DNA of 64,000 bases from positions 124,001-188,000 of the forward strand of contig CABIYE010000002.1 in assembly GCA_902362865.1 (NCBI GenBank). Reading direction: 5' to 3'. Below are positions 55,401 through 63,186 of this stretch, in pieces; the first letter of the stretch is position 1; the number at the start of each line of letters is the position of its first letter. The notes below the pieces were generated by a model that saw only the letters and a program-made list of their open reading frames with translations, was not told the origin of the DNA and ran no database searches. A program made the translations under genes and the position numbers. This stretch comes from Clostridiaceae bacterium (GTDB lineage: Bacteria > Bacillota > Clostridia > Lachnospirales > Lachnospiraceae).

Positions 55401-56674
55401 ATGAGAAGCGAGAAATCCATTCTTCTGCCATCACAAAAGTTCCATTTACAAAGGAAATGCGCAAAGAATATACAATTCTCTGCCCGCAAATGTCTCCGAT
55501 CCACTTCGAATTATTGGAACCGGCTTTCCGCGCATCCGGATACAAGGTAGAAGTCCTGCCAAATGACAACAAACACGCCGTAGATATGGGACTGAAATAT
55601 GTAAATAATGATGCCTGCTATCCTTCTCTCATGGTTGTGGGCCAGATTATGGAAGCAATTTTATCCGGCAGATACGATACCGATAAAATTGCCGTCATCA
55701 TCAGCCAGACCGGTGGCGGGTGCCGCGCATCCAACTACATAGGCTTTATACGCCGTGCACTGAAGAAAGCCGGATATGAACACATCCCTGTTATTTCCAT
55801 TAACTTAAGCGGATTAGAGGGAAATCCCGGATTTAAAATCACACTTCCTTTGGTACTTCGCGGAGTATACGCCGCTATCTTCGGGGATATTTTCATGAAA
55901 TGCGTCTATCGCCTGCGTCCTTACGAAGCTATTCCCGGTTCCGTAAACGCCATGCATGAAAAATGGAAGAAAGTCTGCGCTGATTTTGTATCTTCCGGCT
56001 ATCCATCCAGAAGAAAGTTCAAAAAACTGTGCAAAGACATTATTGAAGACTTCGACAATAACATCGAACTCTTAGATATTAAAAAACCCCGCGTCGGTGT
56101 CGTAGGAGAAATTCTCGTGAAATTCCTTCCGGCAGCCAACAACCACCTGGTAGACCTTCTGGAAAGCGAAGGCGCAGAGGCTGTTGTGCCTGACCTTCTG
56201 GACTTTCTCCTTTATTGCTTCTACAACCAAAATTTCAAGGTACAGAAGCTTGGCTTTGCCAAGAAAAAAGCAACCCTTGGAAACCTCGGCATTAAAGCGC
56301 TGGAATGGTTCCGCGCCCCTGCAACAAAAGCTTTCAAAGAAAGCAAACACTTCGACCCACCGGCGCACATCGAAGACCTGGGAAAAATGGCATCTGAAAT
56401 CGTATCTCTGGGCAACCAGACCGGAGAAGGCTGGTTCCTGACCGGAGAGATGCTGGAACTCATCCATAACGGCGCTCCGAATATCGTATGTACGCAGCCC
56501 TTTGCCTGCCTGCCAAACCACGTAGTAGGAAAAGGAGTCATCAAAGAACTAAGACGGCGTTACCCCGAATCCAACATCGTAGCAATCGACTTCGACCCAG
56601 GCGCCAGCGAAGTCAACCAATTAAACCGAATCAAACTCATGCTCTCAACCGCATACAAAAACGTCCACGAATAG
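52430..56674 (+). CDS. giant 2-hydroxyacyl-CoA dehydratase activase-like protein with two ATPase domains and a dehydratase-like C-terminus
   Basis: 1,414 residues. Two full BadF/BadG/BcrA/HgdC-type ATPase domains come first: domain 1 (about 7-270) has [19 protein letters not shown] and C128/C167; domain 2 (about 320-570) has [19 protein letters not shown] and C447/C486. The 39-residue Cys spacing is identical in both, and such Cys pairs hold the bridging [4Fe-4S] cluster of the HgdC dimer, so this protein probably forms an internal pseudo-dimer. C608/C611/C615/C634 make a Cys cluster. The rest (DUF2229 and a HgdB/HgdC-dehydratase-like region) has C938, C1063 and C1098 in motifs [15 protein letters not shown] and GGGCRAS. 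It likely performs ATP-driven low-potential electron transfer; the substrate is unknown. ATG 52430 has TAGGAG upstream; a TTG at 52412 was rejected. Confidence 0.9.
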   Translation: MSQKELYTLGIDIGSTTVKIAILDDNNDVAFSDYERHYANIQETLSDLLGRAVYKLGSIHVSPVITGSGGLTLAKHLGVPFVQEVVAVSTALQDYAPHTDVAIELGGEDAKIIYFEGGNIEQRMNGVCAGGTGSFIDQMASLLQTDASGLNEYAKNYKALYSIAARCGVFAKTDIQPLINDGASKEDLAASIFQAVVNQTISGLACGKPIRGHVAFLGGPLHFLSELKEAFVRTLHLDAEHTIAPTHSHLFAAIGSALNSKKDLDIPVRELQNRLSGKIKMEFEVERMQPLFATEKDYQAFTERHARHQVPVKDLSSYTGKAFLGIDAGSTTTKAALVGEDGTLLYSFYHNNDGDPLGTAISAIKDIYSQLPEEVEIVHSCSTGYGEALMKAALMLDEGEVETIAHYYAASFFDPEVDCILDIGGQDMKCIKIKNHTVDSVQLNEACSSGCGSFIETFAKSLNYSVEDFAHEALFAKNPIDLGTRCTVFMNSKVKQAQKEGAEVADISAGLAYSVIKNALFKVIKVSDASELGKHIVVQGGTFYNNAVLRSFETIANCEAVRPDIAGIMGAFGAALIARERYADCEGTTMLSIEDINTLEYRTTMTKCKGCTNNCRLTINHFSGGRKFITGNRCERGLGKEKSENKLPNLFTYKNQRYFNYEPLKIEEAKRGIIGIPRVLNMYENYPFWHTFFTELGFRVILSPASTRKIYELGIESIPSESECYPAKLAHGHVQWLINEKVPHIFYPSVPYERNEFEDANNHYNCPIVTSYPENIKNNIDAIVNGEVDFIHPFISFKNEETLSSRLIEELSSKFSIPPEEIKTAVHAAWMELNACREDIRRKGEETIAYLDKTGNRGIVLAGRPYHIDPEVNHGLPELINSYNIAVLTEDSISHLNPVERPLNVMDQWMYHSRLYAAANYVKTKDNLELIQLNSFGCGLDAVTTDQVADILTGSDKIYTTLKIDEVNNLGAARIRVRSLLAAIRVREKRNEKREIHSSAITKVPFTKEMRKEYTILCPQMSPIHFELLEPAFRASGYKVEVLPNDNKHAVDMGLKYVNNDACYPSLMVVGQIMEAILSGRYDTDKIAVIISQTGGGCRASNYIGFIRRALKKAGYEHIPVISINLSGLEGNPGFKITLPLVLRGVYAAIFGDIFMKCVYRLRPYEAIPGSVNAMHEKWKKVCADFVSSGYPSRRKFKKLCKDIIEDFDNNIELLDIKKPRVGVVGEILVKFLPAANNHLVDLLESEGAEAVVPDLLDFLLYCFYNQNFKVQKLGFAKKKATLGNLGIKALEWFRAPATKAFKESKHFDPPAHIEDLGKMASEIVSLGNQTGEGWFLTGEMLELIHNGAPNIVCTQPFACLPNHVVGKGVIKELRRRYPESNIVAIDFDPGASEVNQLNRIKLMLSTAYKNVHE

Positions 56675-56806
56675 CATGAGCAGTGTAAAAAATAAGAAGA
56701 TACGCCATATGTGCTCGCACATATATGGCGTATCTTCTTATTTTTTATAGAGCGAGGCTCGTGACGTAAGGCTACATAGCAATGGCGAGGTCGCACTGCT
56801 CATGCT
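56673..56806. repeat. inverted-repeat unit with 13-bp terminal repeats
   Basis: AGCATGAGCAGTG (56673-56685, overlapping the activase stop codon) and CACTGCTCATGCT (56794-56806) are exact reverse complements. They enclose the long hairpin and the first 55-bp repeat. The arrangement resembles a small non-coding mobile or REP-like unit, but no target duplication is visible. Confidence 0.6.
56687..56746 (+). terminator. long hairpin terminator downstream of the activase gene
   Basis: A 23-bp perfect outer stem (six A, TAAGAAGATACGCCATA, and the complement ending in six T) plus inner TGTG-CTCG-CACA. The T-run makes it a bidirectional terminator for this gene and for the convergent arsM-arsS gene. 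Confidence 0.85.
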
Positions 56807-56865
56807 TCTCAGAGCGAAGCTCGTGACGTAAGGCTGCGTAGCAATGGCGAAGTCGCACTGCTCAT
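56749..56865. repeat. two tandem 55-bp direct repeats
   Basis: Copies at 56749-56803 and 56811-56865 agree at 51 of 55 bases and are spaced by 7 bases. Each has mini-hairpins GAGC-GAR-GCTC and GCGA-RG-TCGC and ends CACTGCTCAT, the complement of the left inverted repeat. No gene lies here. Function unknown. Confidence 0.8.
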
Positions 56866-56871
56866 ATCAAC

Positions 56872-58902
56872 TTATCCATGCGAAAGATTCCCGCCACAGC
56901 TGCTTCCATATCCCGCCGTACAGCTATAGCAGACAGCACAAGTCGGAATCTCCCGCTGTGTAAGCGGCTTGTCTGCAATATCTGCAATATTCTTCTCTCT
57001 CATCGGTTTAATGCCAAGCACATGATAGTATTCACAGTCATACAGGCTTCCGTCATAATCTACATTAATCTGATCCCGGCACATAACCCCGGGCAGATTA
57101 TCTTCATTAAAATTCTCACTCTGAAGCTTCAGATAAGACCCTAATTTCCCCTGGCACTTTAGCTCCTGTCCAAATCGGCCAATGGGTACATTCCCTATCG
57201 CAATCAAATCTGTAAACTCAATGTCATATTCATTCTTAAGAACCTTACGGTATGTATTCTCCAGCATAATCTCATTCGGAGGCAGATACGGCCCATCTGT
57301 ATTATATACCAAAGAGAGCTGAAGCTCATCCTTCTTACCATAACCAATAGCATTAAGCTTCTGCAGAATTTCAATCGCCGGATCAAACACACAGGAACCT
57401 CTCTGCTTTTCCACCACTTTTTTATTGTAATAGGGCAAAGAGCATACGATCCGTACCTTATTTCTCATATACACATCAATAAAATGCGCATATTTTTCAT
57501 TCTTTAATATAGTAAGATTCGTCCGCACAATGACTTTGCCAAGTTTTGATGCCTCATCAATAAAATATTCCAGATTCGGATTCATTTCCGGCGAACCACC
57601 TGTAATATCCATGACTTCATAACCACCGGTTTTAAATGCCCGGAGACAAAAATCCATCGTTTCTTTCGTCATCATCTCCGTCCGCTCCGGACCACATTCC
57701 AAAAAACAATGCGTACAAGACAGATTACAGCGATACCCCACATTAACCTGCATAGTTGTCAACTTTGGCTTAGAATACAATTTATCTATACTCTTTACCT
57801 TGTCCATAAATTCCGGTATATCATAACGCTTCATTTCATCGTTCAGGGTTTTTATCGAAATTTTCTGGGTTTTATCATATTGGGTCGGATTCAATTGAAG
57901 CGCAATTTCTCCAAATAATCCCCGATGGGTCTCTCCCTCTCCCGTCACCGTAAAATGGTTTTTCATGCGCGAAGTCTTCAAGATAGCCGCAACATTCCTA
58001 CTAACTCCAAGTGGCTTATTTTTAATAAAACGGCACGTTTCATCAAAATCAAAATACCTTCTATTTTCCTCCATTGTCCCGAGATAGACCGCACTGTGTC
58101 CGTAGTCCTCTTCCCGGTCTTCTAACCCTTTTACTTTAAATGCACGAACTGTACAAGAATAAAATTTAATATCTCCTACCAGCCGGACTATCTCAAAATC
58201 ATGGGGCTGAATAAGTGTTTTCTCAACCATATAGTAGGTAATAAAGCCGCACCGATGCATGAGTCTGCGGAAATCTTCCAGATACATGGCACCTCCCATA
58301 CATTCTCCACGCATTACCGGATCATTCTTAATTTCATCAGGAAGTCGTCTGTCCGCAAAGACATCGGAGAAACATAATTCTCCGCCTTCCTTCAGGACGC
58401 GGTATACTTCTGTAAATATCTGCTCCTTAAAAGGTGACAAATTAATCACACAGTTGGATGTCACTACATCTACAGAATCATCTTCAATACCAAGGCTTTT
58501 CAAATCTTCTATATATCCCAGATGGAAACTGGTATTCGGCTGCTTATAGCCAAATATTTCTGCCTGCTCCTGCTGACAGCGGATAGCAACGTCAATCTGT
58601 TCTTTTGTCATATCCACGCCATACACGTGTCCCCGCTCTCCGACAAGCTTAGAAAGAATGTACACATCTCTTCCTGTCCCGCAGCCAAGATCCAACGCAG
58701 TGCATCCGGAAAGTCCCATGGGAATCGGCGACCCACAGCCATAAAATTGTTTCTTGATTTCATCTTTAATAAGCGGAAGAACATCTTTTACATATCTGGG
58801 AGGCGCCGAACTGCAGCAGCAGGCATTTGTCTTCAGGTCATCGCTGCTTTGAAGAGTCACACCATAGTATTCTTTTATCTGTTCATGAATTGCATCTGCC
58901 AT
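56872..58902 (-). CDS. ArsM-type arsenite methyltransferase fused to ArsS-type radical SAM enzyme
   Basis: 676 residues in two parts. Residues 1-255 are ArsM-like: C28-C30 near the N-terminus, GCGSPIP with C56, SAM loop LDLGCGTG (70-77), VDMTKEQ, and the pair C151 (SNCVINL) and C201 (GECMGGA), whose 50-residue spacing equals that of the arsenite-binding Cys of characterised ArsM. Residues about 380-676 are an ArsS/rSAM-Cys-rich protein: GYRCNLSCTHC with C392-x3-C396-x2-C399 for [4Fe-4S], DITGGSPEMNP, and the C-terminal C-rich block ending SCTAGYGSSCGG. A link domain joins them. ArsM methylates As(III) and ArsS adds 5'-deoxyadenosyl to dimethylarsenite in arsenosugar synthesis; one chain doing both is inference. 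It follows the G3E GTPase by 2 bases. Confidence 0.85.
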   Translation of the reverse strand: MADAIHEQIKEYYGVTLQSSDDLKTNACCCSSAPPRYVKDVLPLIKDEIKKQFYGCGSPIPMGLSGCTALDLGCGTGRDVYILSKLVGERGHVYGVDMTKEQIDVAIRCQQEQAEIFGYKQPNTSFHLGYIEDLKSLGIEDDSVDVVTSNCVINLSPFKEQIFTEVYRVLKEGGELCFSDVFADRRLPDEIKNDPVMRGECMGGAMYLEDFRRLMHRCGFITYYMVEKTLIQPHDFEIVRLVGDIKFYSCTVRAFKVKGLEDREEDYGHSAVYLGTMEENRRYFDFDETCRFIKNKPLGVSRNVAAILKTSRMKNHFTVTGEGETHRGLFGEIALQLNPTQYDKTQKISIKTLNDEMKRYDIPEFMDKVKSIDKLYSKPKLTTMQVNVGYRCNLSCTHCFLECGPERTEMMTKETMDFCLRAFKTGGYEVMDITGGSPEMNPNLEYFIDEASKLGKVIVRTNLTILKNEKYAHFIDVYMRNKVRIVCSLPYYNKKVVEKQRGSCVFDPAIEILQKLNAIGYGKKDELQLSLVYNTDGPYLPPNEIMLENTYRKVLKNEYDIEFTDLIAIGNVPIGRFGQELKCQGKLGSYLKLQSENFNEDNLPGVMCRDQINVDYDGSLYDCEYYHVLGIKPMREKNIADIADKPLTQREIPTCAVCYSCTAGYGSSCGGNLSHG

Positions 58903-58904
58903 AT

Positions 58905-59996
58905 TTATCTTCCTTCATCCATCATACCAAAGCACTCATTGAAGAAAAGCTTTACTTTTACGTTATACTTCTCTGCAATCACTTCAAAAGCCTCGTCCAC
59001 AATGTCAAGCAGAAGATCAGATTCACATACAGCACGGGCATTGATTACAAGCTGTAATTTGGATGTATTTTCCTTAAGTTCCTGATCATGGATAATATCA
59101 TAATCTACACCAATCAAACTTGCCTTGCCATAATCATTTTCCTTTCCTACTGCAAAAGTCTTAAGATGCGGCACGTTTCTCTTGTTGGCTATTAATCCGT
59201 CGCGAATTTCATCAATAACGTCATCTACCAACTGATTACCATCAAATTCGATTCCATCTTTAGAAGTAATAAATACATTCCGATTAAACCAGGACATTTT
59301 CTTCTCTGCAGAAATAAATTCCGGGCCGCCATATCCAATATCCGTAATATTAACACGGCTCTCTGCCGTCAGCACGTAATCCGCTAAAGCTTCTAAGCCC
59401 GTTTTTTCTTTTGCAGAAATCGGGAATACCGGAATACCCGGGCATGCTTCCTGCAAAAACTTCACATAGCGGGCAACTTCTTCCTCACTCATAAGATCTG
59501 TTTTATTGAGGACAATACAGTCTGCTTCTCTCAACTGTGCATCTAATAAAAATTTCAGTTCTTCCGGTAGATTAATATCTGCCTGTTCCGGCATAATCAT
59601 GCGGAGCCTTTCCGGGTCTGCGATAACGGTAAATGGAGCCAGTGTAAATTCATCTTTATGATTCTTGTCAAGATTACCGTATACATGATCCAGTGCGCCA
59701 ATCCCACATCCCGGTATATCTGACATAACGATATCCTTCGGTTCTTTATTCAGACGGTTAATCCTTTCAATCAGCGTATCTGGAATATAGCAAATACAAT
59801 CTCCTCCAATCGGTGTAACTTCTACATTCTGACGGCTGGAATACTCCGCATCTATAATGTAATTTGCACCAAGATCATTTGCAATAATCGCAGCATGCTT
59901 ACCAATACTATTGATGTACTCTGTCAGCGCCACCATTGTGGTTGTTTTTCCTGCACCCAAAAATCCACTAACTACCATAAATCTTTTCTTGTCCAT
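58905..59996 (-). CDS. divergent G3E-type (CobW-like) GTPase
   Basis: 363 residues. MVVSGFLGAGKTTTMVALTE near the start is the P-loop, SDIPGCGIGALDH occupies switch II, and LNKTDLM is the G4 base-recognition motif. The CxCC metal motif of CobW/ZNG1 is replaced by GGDCICY, keeping C-I-C only. The C-terminus is not a canonical CobW_C and ends FFNECFGMMDEGR. G3E members insert metals or load cofactors into client enzymes. The client is probably the arsM-arsS fusion directly downstream. ATG 59996 chosen because GGAGGTAG lies upstream; one at 60026 is rejected. Confidence 0.82.
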   Translation of the reverse strand: MDKKRFMVVSGFLGAGKTTTMVALTEYINSIGKHAAIIANDLGANYIIDAEYSSRQNVEVTPIGGDCICYIPDTLIERINRLNKEPKDIVMSDIPGCGIGALDHVYGNLDKNHKDEFTLAPFTVIADPERLRMIMPEQADINLPEELKFLLDAQLREADCIVLNKTDLMSEEEVARYVKFLQEACPGIPVFPISAKEKTGLEALADYVLTAESRVNITDIGYGGPEFISAEKKMSWFNRNVFITSKDGIEFDGNQLVDDVIDEIRDGLIANKRNVPHLKTFAVGKENDYGKASLIGVDYDIIHDQELKENTSKLQLVINARAVCESDLLLDIVDEAFEVIAEKYNVKVKLFFNECFGMMDEGR

Positions 59997-60138
59997 AGCT
60001 ACTACCTCCAAAATGTAAATTGTCAATTTTAATCATAATTTGCAAAGCCTATACAATAATAATAACTGATTTATGGCATTTATTCCAATCAATCTCCTCT
60101 ATCTTCAACGAATATGTATTGATACAATCTATTACTAT

Positions 60139-62898
60139 TTATTTTATAACCCCAATTCCCCAAATGGAAAATTCTTTATCCACATCTTCCATGCAGATAG
60201 AAACATCAAGCGTTCCGCTTTCATTTTGAATATATGCAATATCTGCATCCGGTCCTCCCCATGTATATGGACGCTTCCCACTGATAACAGATGTTTGTCC
60301 ATTTACAGTCACCTTAAGATTCCCGAATGTTTCATCATCCTTGGATTGGAACAAAATGAAAATCCCTTTTCCAGTTGCTTTAAAGGTCATAGGCGTATTA
60401 GCGCTTCCCTTTACAAACTTCCATCCATATGGGAAACGGTAATTTGAATCACTGGATGCAAAGGAACCATTTACCACATCTGCAAGCTCCCACGGCGGTG
60501 CAAGAGTTGCTGTCGCATATTCCGTTCCATAAACAGATGTAACTGGCATTCTGTAAGATTCATCCCTGTTGACCGTCTTAAGTGCCTGACGATAGTAATA
60601 TGCAATAGCATCAGAAATCAACTTATTTCCTGCGTCATGGGGATGGAACTCATCTTCAAAATAATCGTCCGTTGTCAAAAGTCCGGATGCAAATGCTTTC
60701 GTCAATGCAATATCCATACTTAAGACAGGCACGTCATAATTCTTGCCAATTGCCCCCATCTGTTCCTGCATGGTATTCCCACCTTTGGAACGATTAACTA
60801 CAATGATAACCGCAGGCTCGCTCTTCCAGGACAGACATTGCCTCACCAGCCCCTCAAAGCTCTTCTTGCACAGTTCACTTGCATTATCATTCACTGAAAA
60901 TTCAATAAAAACGACGTCCGGATCATCGTTCAATATATCATACTGCGCACGGATCAACCCTACCACTGAGGACGTTCCTGATAATCCTTTATTGATATAT
61001 TTTACATTATCGCCTGTCCCGAATGTATCTGCAAAATAATCATAAGAGCGCTTTGCATAACAGGTATTGTCCTTTCCGACGCCTTCTGTAATCGAGCCTC
61101 CCAGATAAGCAATCTTAACCTCTTCTCCCTTCTGCGCTTTTTCTATTTTACTGCGCAGCCTGTAAGTGTTTCCCATGTTATAAATTGCATTTTGGTAAAA
61201 TTCCTGCATTTCAGCACTGTCCGTTTCTTTATAATCATCCCACTCATTTTCATCCGGTTCTGTACTTACGTCAAAACTTTTTTTGAAAATAGACCGCACA
61301 AAATTGTAAATATGTGGCCGTATAGTCATTCCGCCATGATCTCCGTCAGCAACGGTATGCCATACGTGATCCACTCCATTTTCTGTCAGAATAGTATGAT
61401 AATTCTGCGGTGCATTTCCTACAACTCCATCATTTACCGCAGCACTCACCATAATAAGACTTGGCTCACCCTTTTCTTTATCGAACAAAAGCTTGTCTTC
61501 TTTCAATTGTCCCGGATGGAAATTCGGATCATCCCCCGGGGTAAGTCCCGGAGCCGGGCAGGCAGCGCCTACATACCCAAATAAATCTGATCTTGTAAGT
61601 CCGATAAACAGAGATTCGCGTCCTCCCATTGAAAAACCTGTAATGGCCGTATTCTCCCTGCCAGTAGCGACAGCAAAATTTTCTTCTATGTATGGCATAA
61701 GATCTGTAGTAAGGTCGTTGATGAAGTTATCATAATTCAATGAATTCTGCAGATCTAACCCACTGCAGTACTGCTGGTCTTTGCTGCAGTAAATATATGG
61801 GAATACAACAATCATCTTCTCCGCTTCGCCCTGTGCCGTAAGGTTGCCAATCATCTGTTTAAGACGCAGGGAAGCGTCTCCTGCATCTAAAAGCGCATCT
61901 TCTGTCCCCCAGTAACCGTGAAGTACATACAGAACCGGATACTCTTCTTCCTCAGAATATCCTGCCGGAAGCAGCACATTTACATTAGTATTCCGCTGTG
62001 CTGTAGTGGAATAATAGGTATATTTTCTAAGATCACCATAATCCACACCAGCTTTCTCATCGGTAATTCCGTTGGGCTCTTTTTCCGTAACCAACTTCCT
62101 GACGGCCTGCATATATTCCGTCGAAGTCATTGCCGGGTCAACCGGGTCTGGATCGTCCGGGTCAACCGGATTCGGATCGTCCGGATCAATCGGGTCTGGA
62201 TCGTCTGGAGCAATCGGGTCCGGATCGTCTGGAGCAGCCGAAACTACATTTTCAATAAATCTCTGGATGATTGCAGCACATTCAGCTCTGGTTGCATTTC
62301 CTCGTGGGTCAAGAACTTTTCCTTCGTATTTACCGCTGATAATCTTATTAGCAACTGCCCACTGTATTGCTTCATCTGCAAATTCATCTACCTGGTCTGC
62401 ATCCGTAAATTTACTGAAATCAGCCTTTGTCTCCGTGTCATACCCAAGATAATCTGCATAACGGTACATCATAACAGCCATCTGTTCGCGATTAATCTGA
62501 TCAGCCGGTCCGAAATACCCTGTATCCGTGTACCCATTGACAATCTTTTTCTCAGCCGCCCAAATAATAGCATCCGTATACCAGACTTCATCTTCTACAT
62601 CCGGGAACACTTCTTCAAACGCCATCGCAGGCGACTTTTCCATGCGCCAGACAATAACAGCAAACTGCGCTCTCACCAACAAATCATTGGGACCGAATTG
62701 CTTATTATTCAGCCCTGTCATAATTTCATTATTATATACATACTGTACATAATCCTCATACCAATCCCCTGCATTCACGTCCTCAAAGACATCACTTACT
62801 TTTCGATCTGCCTGCGCAGCCACGGAATCTGTTCCTACTGACATTGTCAACAGCAAAAGAGCCGCCATACACTTCTTAGCAATTTTCTTTATCCTCAT
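60139..62898 (-). CDS. SLH-anchored dual esterase: esterase-D-type domain plus SGNH hydrolase
   Basis: 919 residues. A signal peptide (about 1-29) is followed by three SLH domains (FEDVNAGDWYEDYV, FPDVEDEVWYTDAI, FTDADQVDEFADEA). A (DPDDPDPxDP)-type Asp/Pro linker (about 221-256) comes next. An alpha/beta hydrolase of the feruloyl/acetyl-xylan esterase type has ITGFSMGGRES with nucleophile S423. A SGNH hydrolase begins AYLGGSITEGVG with S602 and ends near FHPHDAGNK. A C-terminal beta domain may bind carbohydrate. The protein probably sits on the cell surface and removes acyl groups from plant polysaccharides. ATG 62898 gives the best spacing to AGGAG; 62904 and a frame to 63072 are less likely. 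Confidence 0.85.
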   Translation of the reverse strand: MRIKKIAKKCMAALLLLTMSVGTDSVAAQADRKVSDVFEDVNAGDWYEDYVQYVYNNEIMTGLNNKQFGPNDLLVRAQFAVIVWRMEKSPAMAFEEVFPDVEDEVWYTDAIIWAAEKKIVNGYTDTGYFGPADQINREQMAVMMYRYADYLGYDTETKADFSKFTDADQVDEFADEAIQWAVANKIISGKYEGKVLDPRGNATRAECAAIIQRFIENVVSAAPDDPDPIAPDDPDPIDPDDPNPVDPDDPDPVDPAMTSTEYMQAVRKLVTEKEPNGITDEKAGVDYGDLRKYTYYSTTAQRNTNVNVLLPAGYSEEEEYPVLYVLHGYWGTEDALLDAGDASLRLKQMIGNLTAQGEAEKMIVVFPYIYCSKDQQYCSGLDLQNSLNYDNFINDLTTDLMPYIEENFAVATGRENTAITGFSMGGRESLFIGLTRSDLFGYVGAACPAPGLTPGDDPNFHPGQLKEDKLLFDKEKGEPSLIMVSAAVNDGVVGNAPQNYHTILTENGVDHVWHTVADGDHGGMTIRPHIYNFVRSIFKKSFDVSTEPDENEWDDYKETDSAEMQEFYQNAIYNMGNTYRLRSKIEKAQKGEEVKIAYLGGSITEGVGKDNTCYAKRSYDYFADTFGTGDNVKYINKGLSGTSSVVGLIRAQYDILNDDPDVVFIEFSVNDNASELCKKSFEGLVRQCLSWKSEPAVIIVVNRSKGGNTMQEQMGAIGKNYDVPVLSMDIALTKAFASGLLTTDDYFEDEFHPHDAGNKLISDAIAYYYRQALKTVNRDESYRMPVTSVYGTEYATATLAPPWELADVVNGSFASSDSNYRFPYGWKFVKGSANTPMTFKATGKGIFILFQSKDDETFGNLKVTVNGQTSVISGKRPYTWGGPDADIAYIQNESGTLDVSICMEDVDKEFSIWGIGVIK
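62135..62230 (-). repeat. four 24-bp tandem repeats encoding the Asp/Pro linker
   Basis: Imperfect 24-base units begin at 62135, 62159, 62183 and 62207, each spelling a DPDPxxPD-type octapeptide on the minus strand. Copy number may vary between strains. Confidence 0.85.
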
Positions 62899-62925
62899 TC
62901 TCATTTCTCCTTCCGAATAAAATAG

Positions 62926-62954
62926 ATTATAATAAACTATAGAATATTTTTCTA
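62926..62954 (-). promoter_or_regulatory. weak putative promoter of the SLH esterase
   Basis: Minus-strand TAGAAA and TATAAT, 17-base spacer, about 28 bases before the start. The -35 matches 4 of 6. Confidence 0.4.
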
Positions 62955-63107
62955 CTCGCTTCAACCTGACAAAAAATAGATTTTTGTGTTTTTTTATGAA
63001 AAAACTATATTTTTTGATGTTTTTCATGTAAAATATAATAAATAACTGCCAAAAAAATCGCACTATATCCATATCAGAATGTTATGGATTTAATGCGATA
63101 ATGTTAT

Positions 63108-63136
63108 TTTACGATATGTTATTTTCATGTTAGAAT
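63108..63136 (+). promoter_or_regulatory. putative promoter of phosphoketolase
   Basis: TTTACG and TAGAAT with a 17-base spacer, about 50 bases before the start; GAGGG is the ribosome site. Repeated ATGTTA words surround it. Confidence 0.45.
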
Positions 63137-63186
63137 GGAAATAGTTAAAAAATTAACTAAAATTTTATAAAGAAAGAGGGATGAAG

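Noticed and set aside
56749..56865. Two 55-bp repeats considered as a CRISPR array
   Set aside because: Only two copies with a 7-base gap, and there are no cas genes.
62135..62230. Repeats considered as a CRISPR array
   Set aside because: The 24-base units are contiguous with no spacers and encode an Asp/Pro linker in frame.
61918..62841. A 307-codon plus-strand frame with repeats
   Set aside because: Antisense of the SLH/linker part of the surface esterase; its repeats come from the coding tandem repeat.
63073..63186. Inverted repeat ATGAAAAA/TTTTTCAT at 62996-63027 as an operator
   Set aside because: Too AT-rich and short to separate from chance in this intergenic region.
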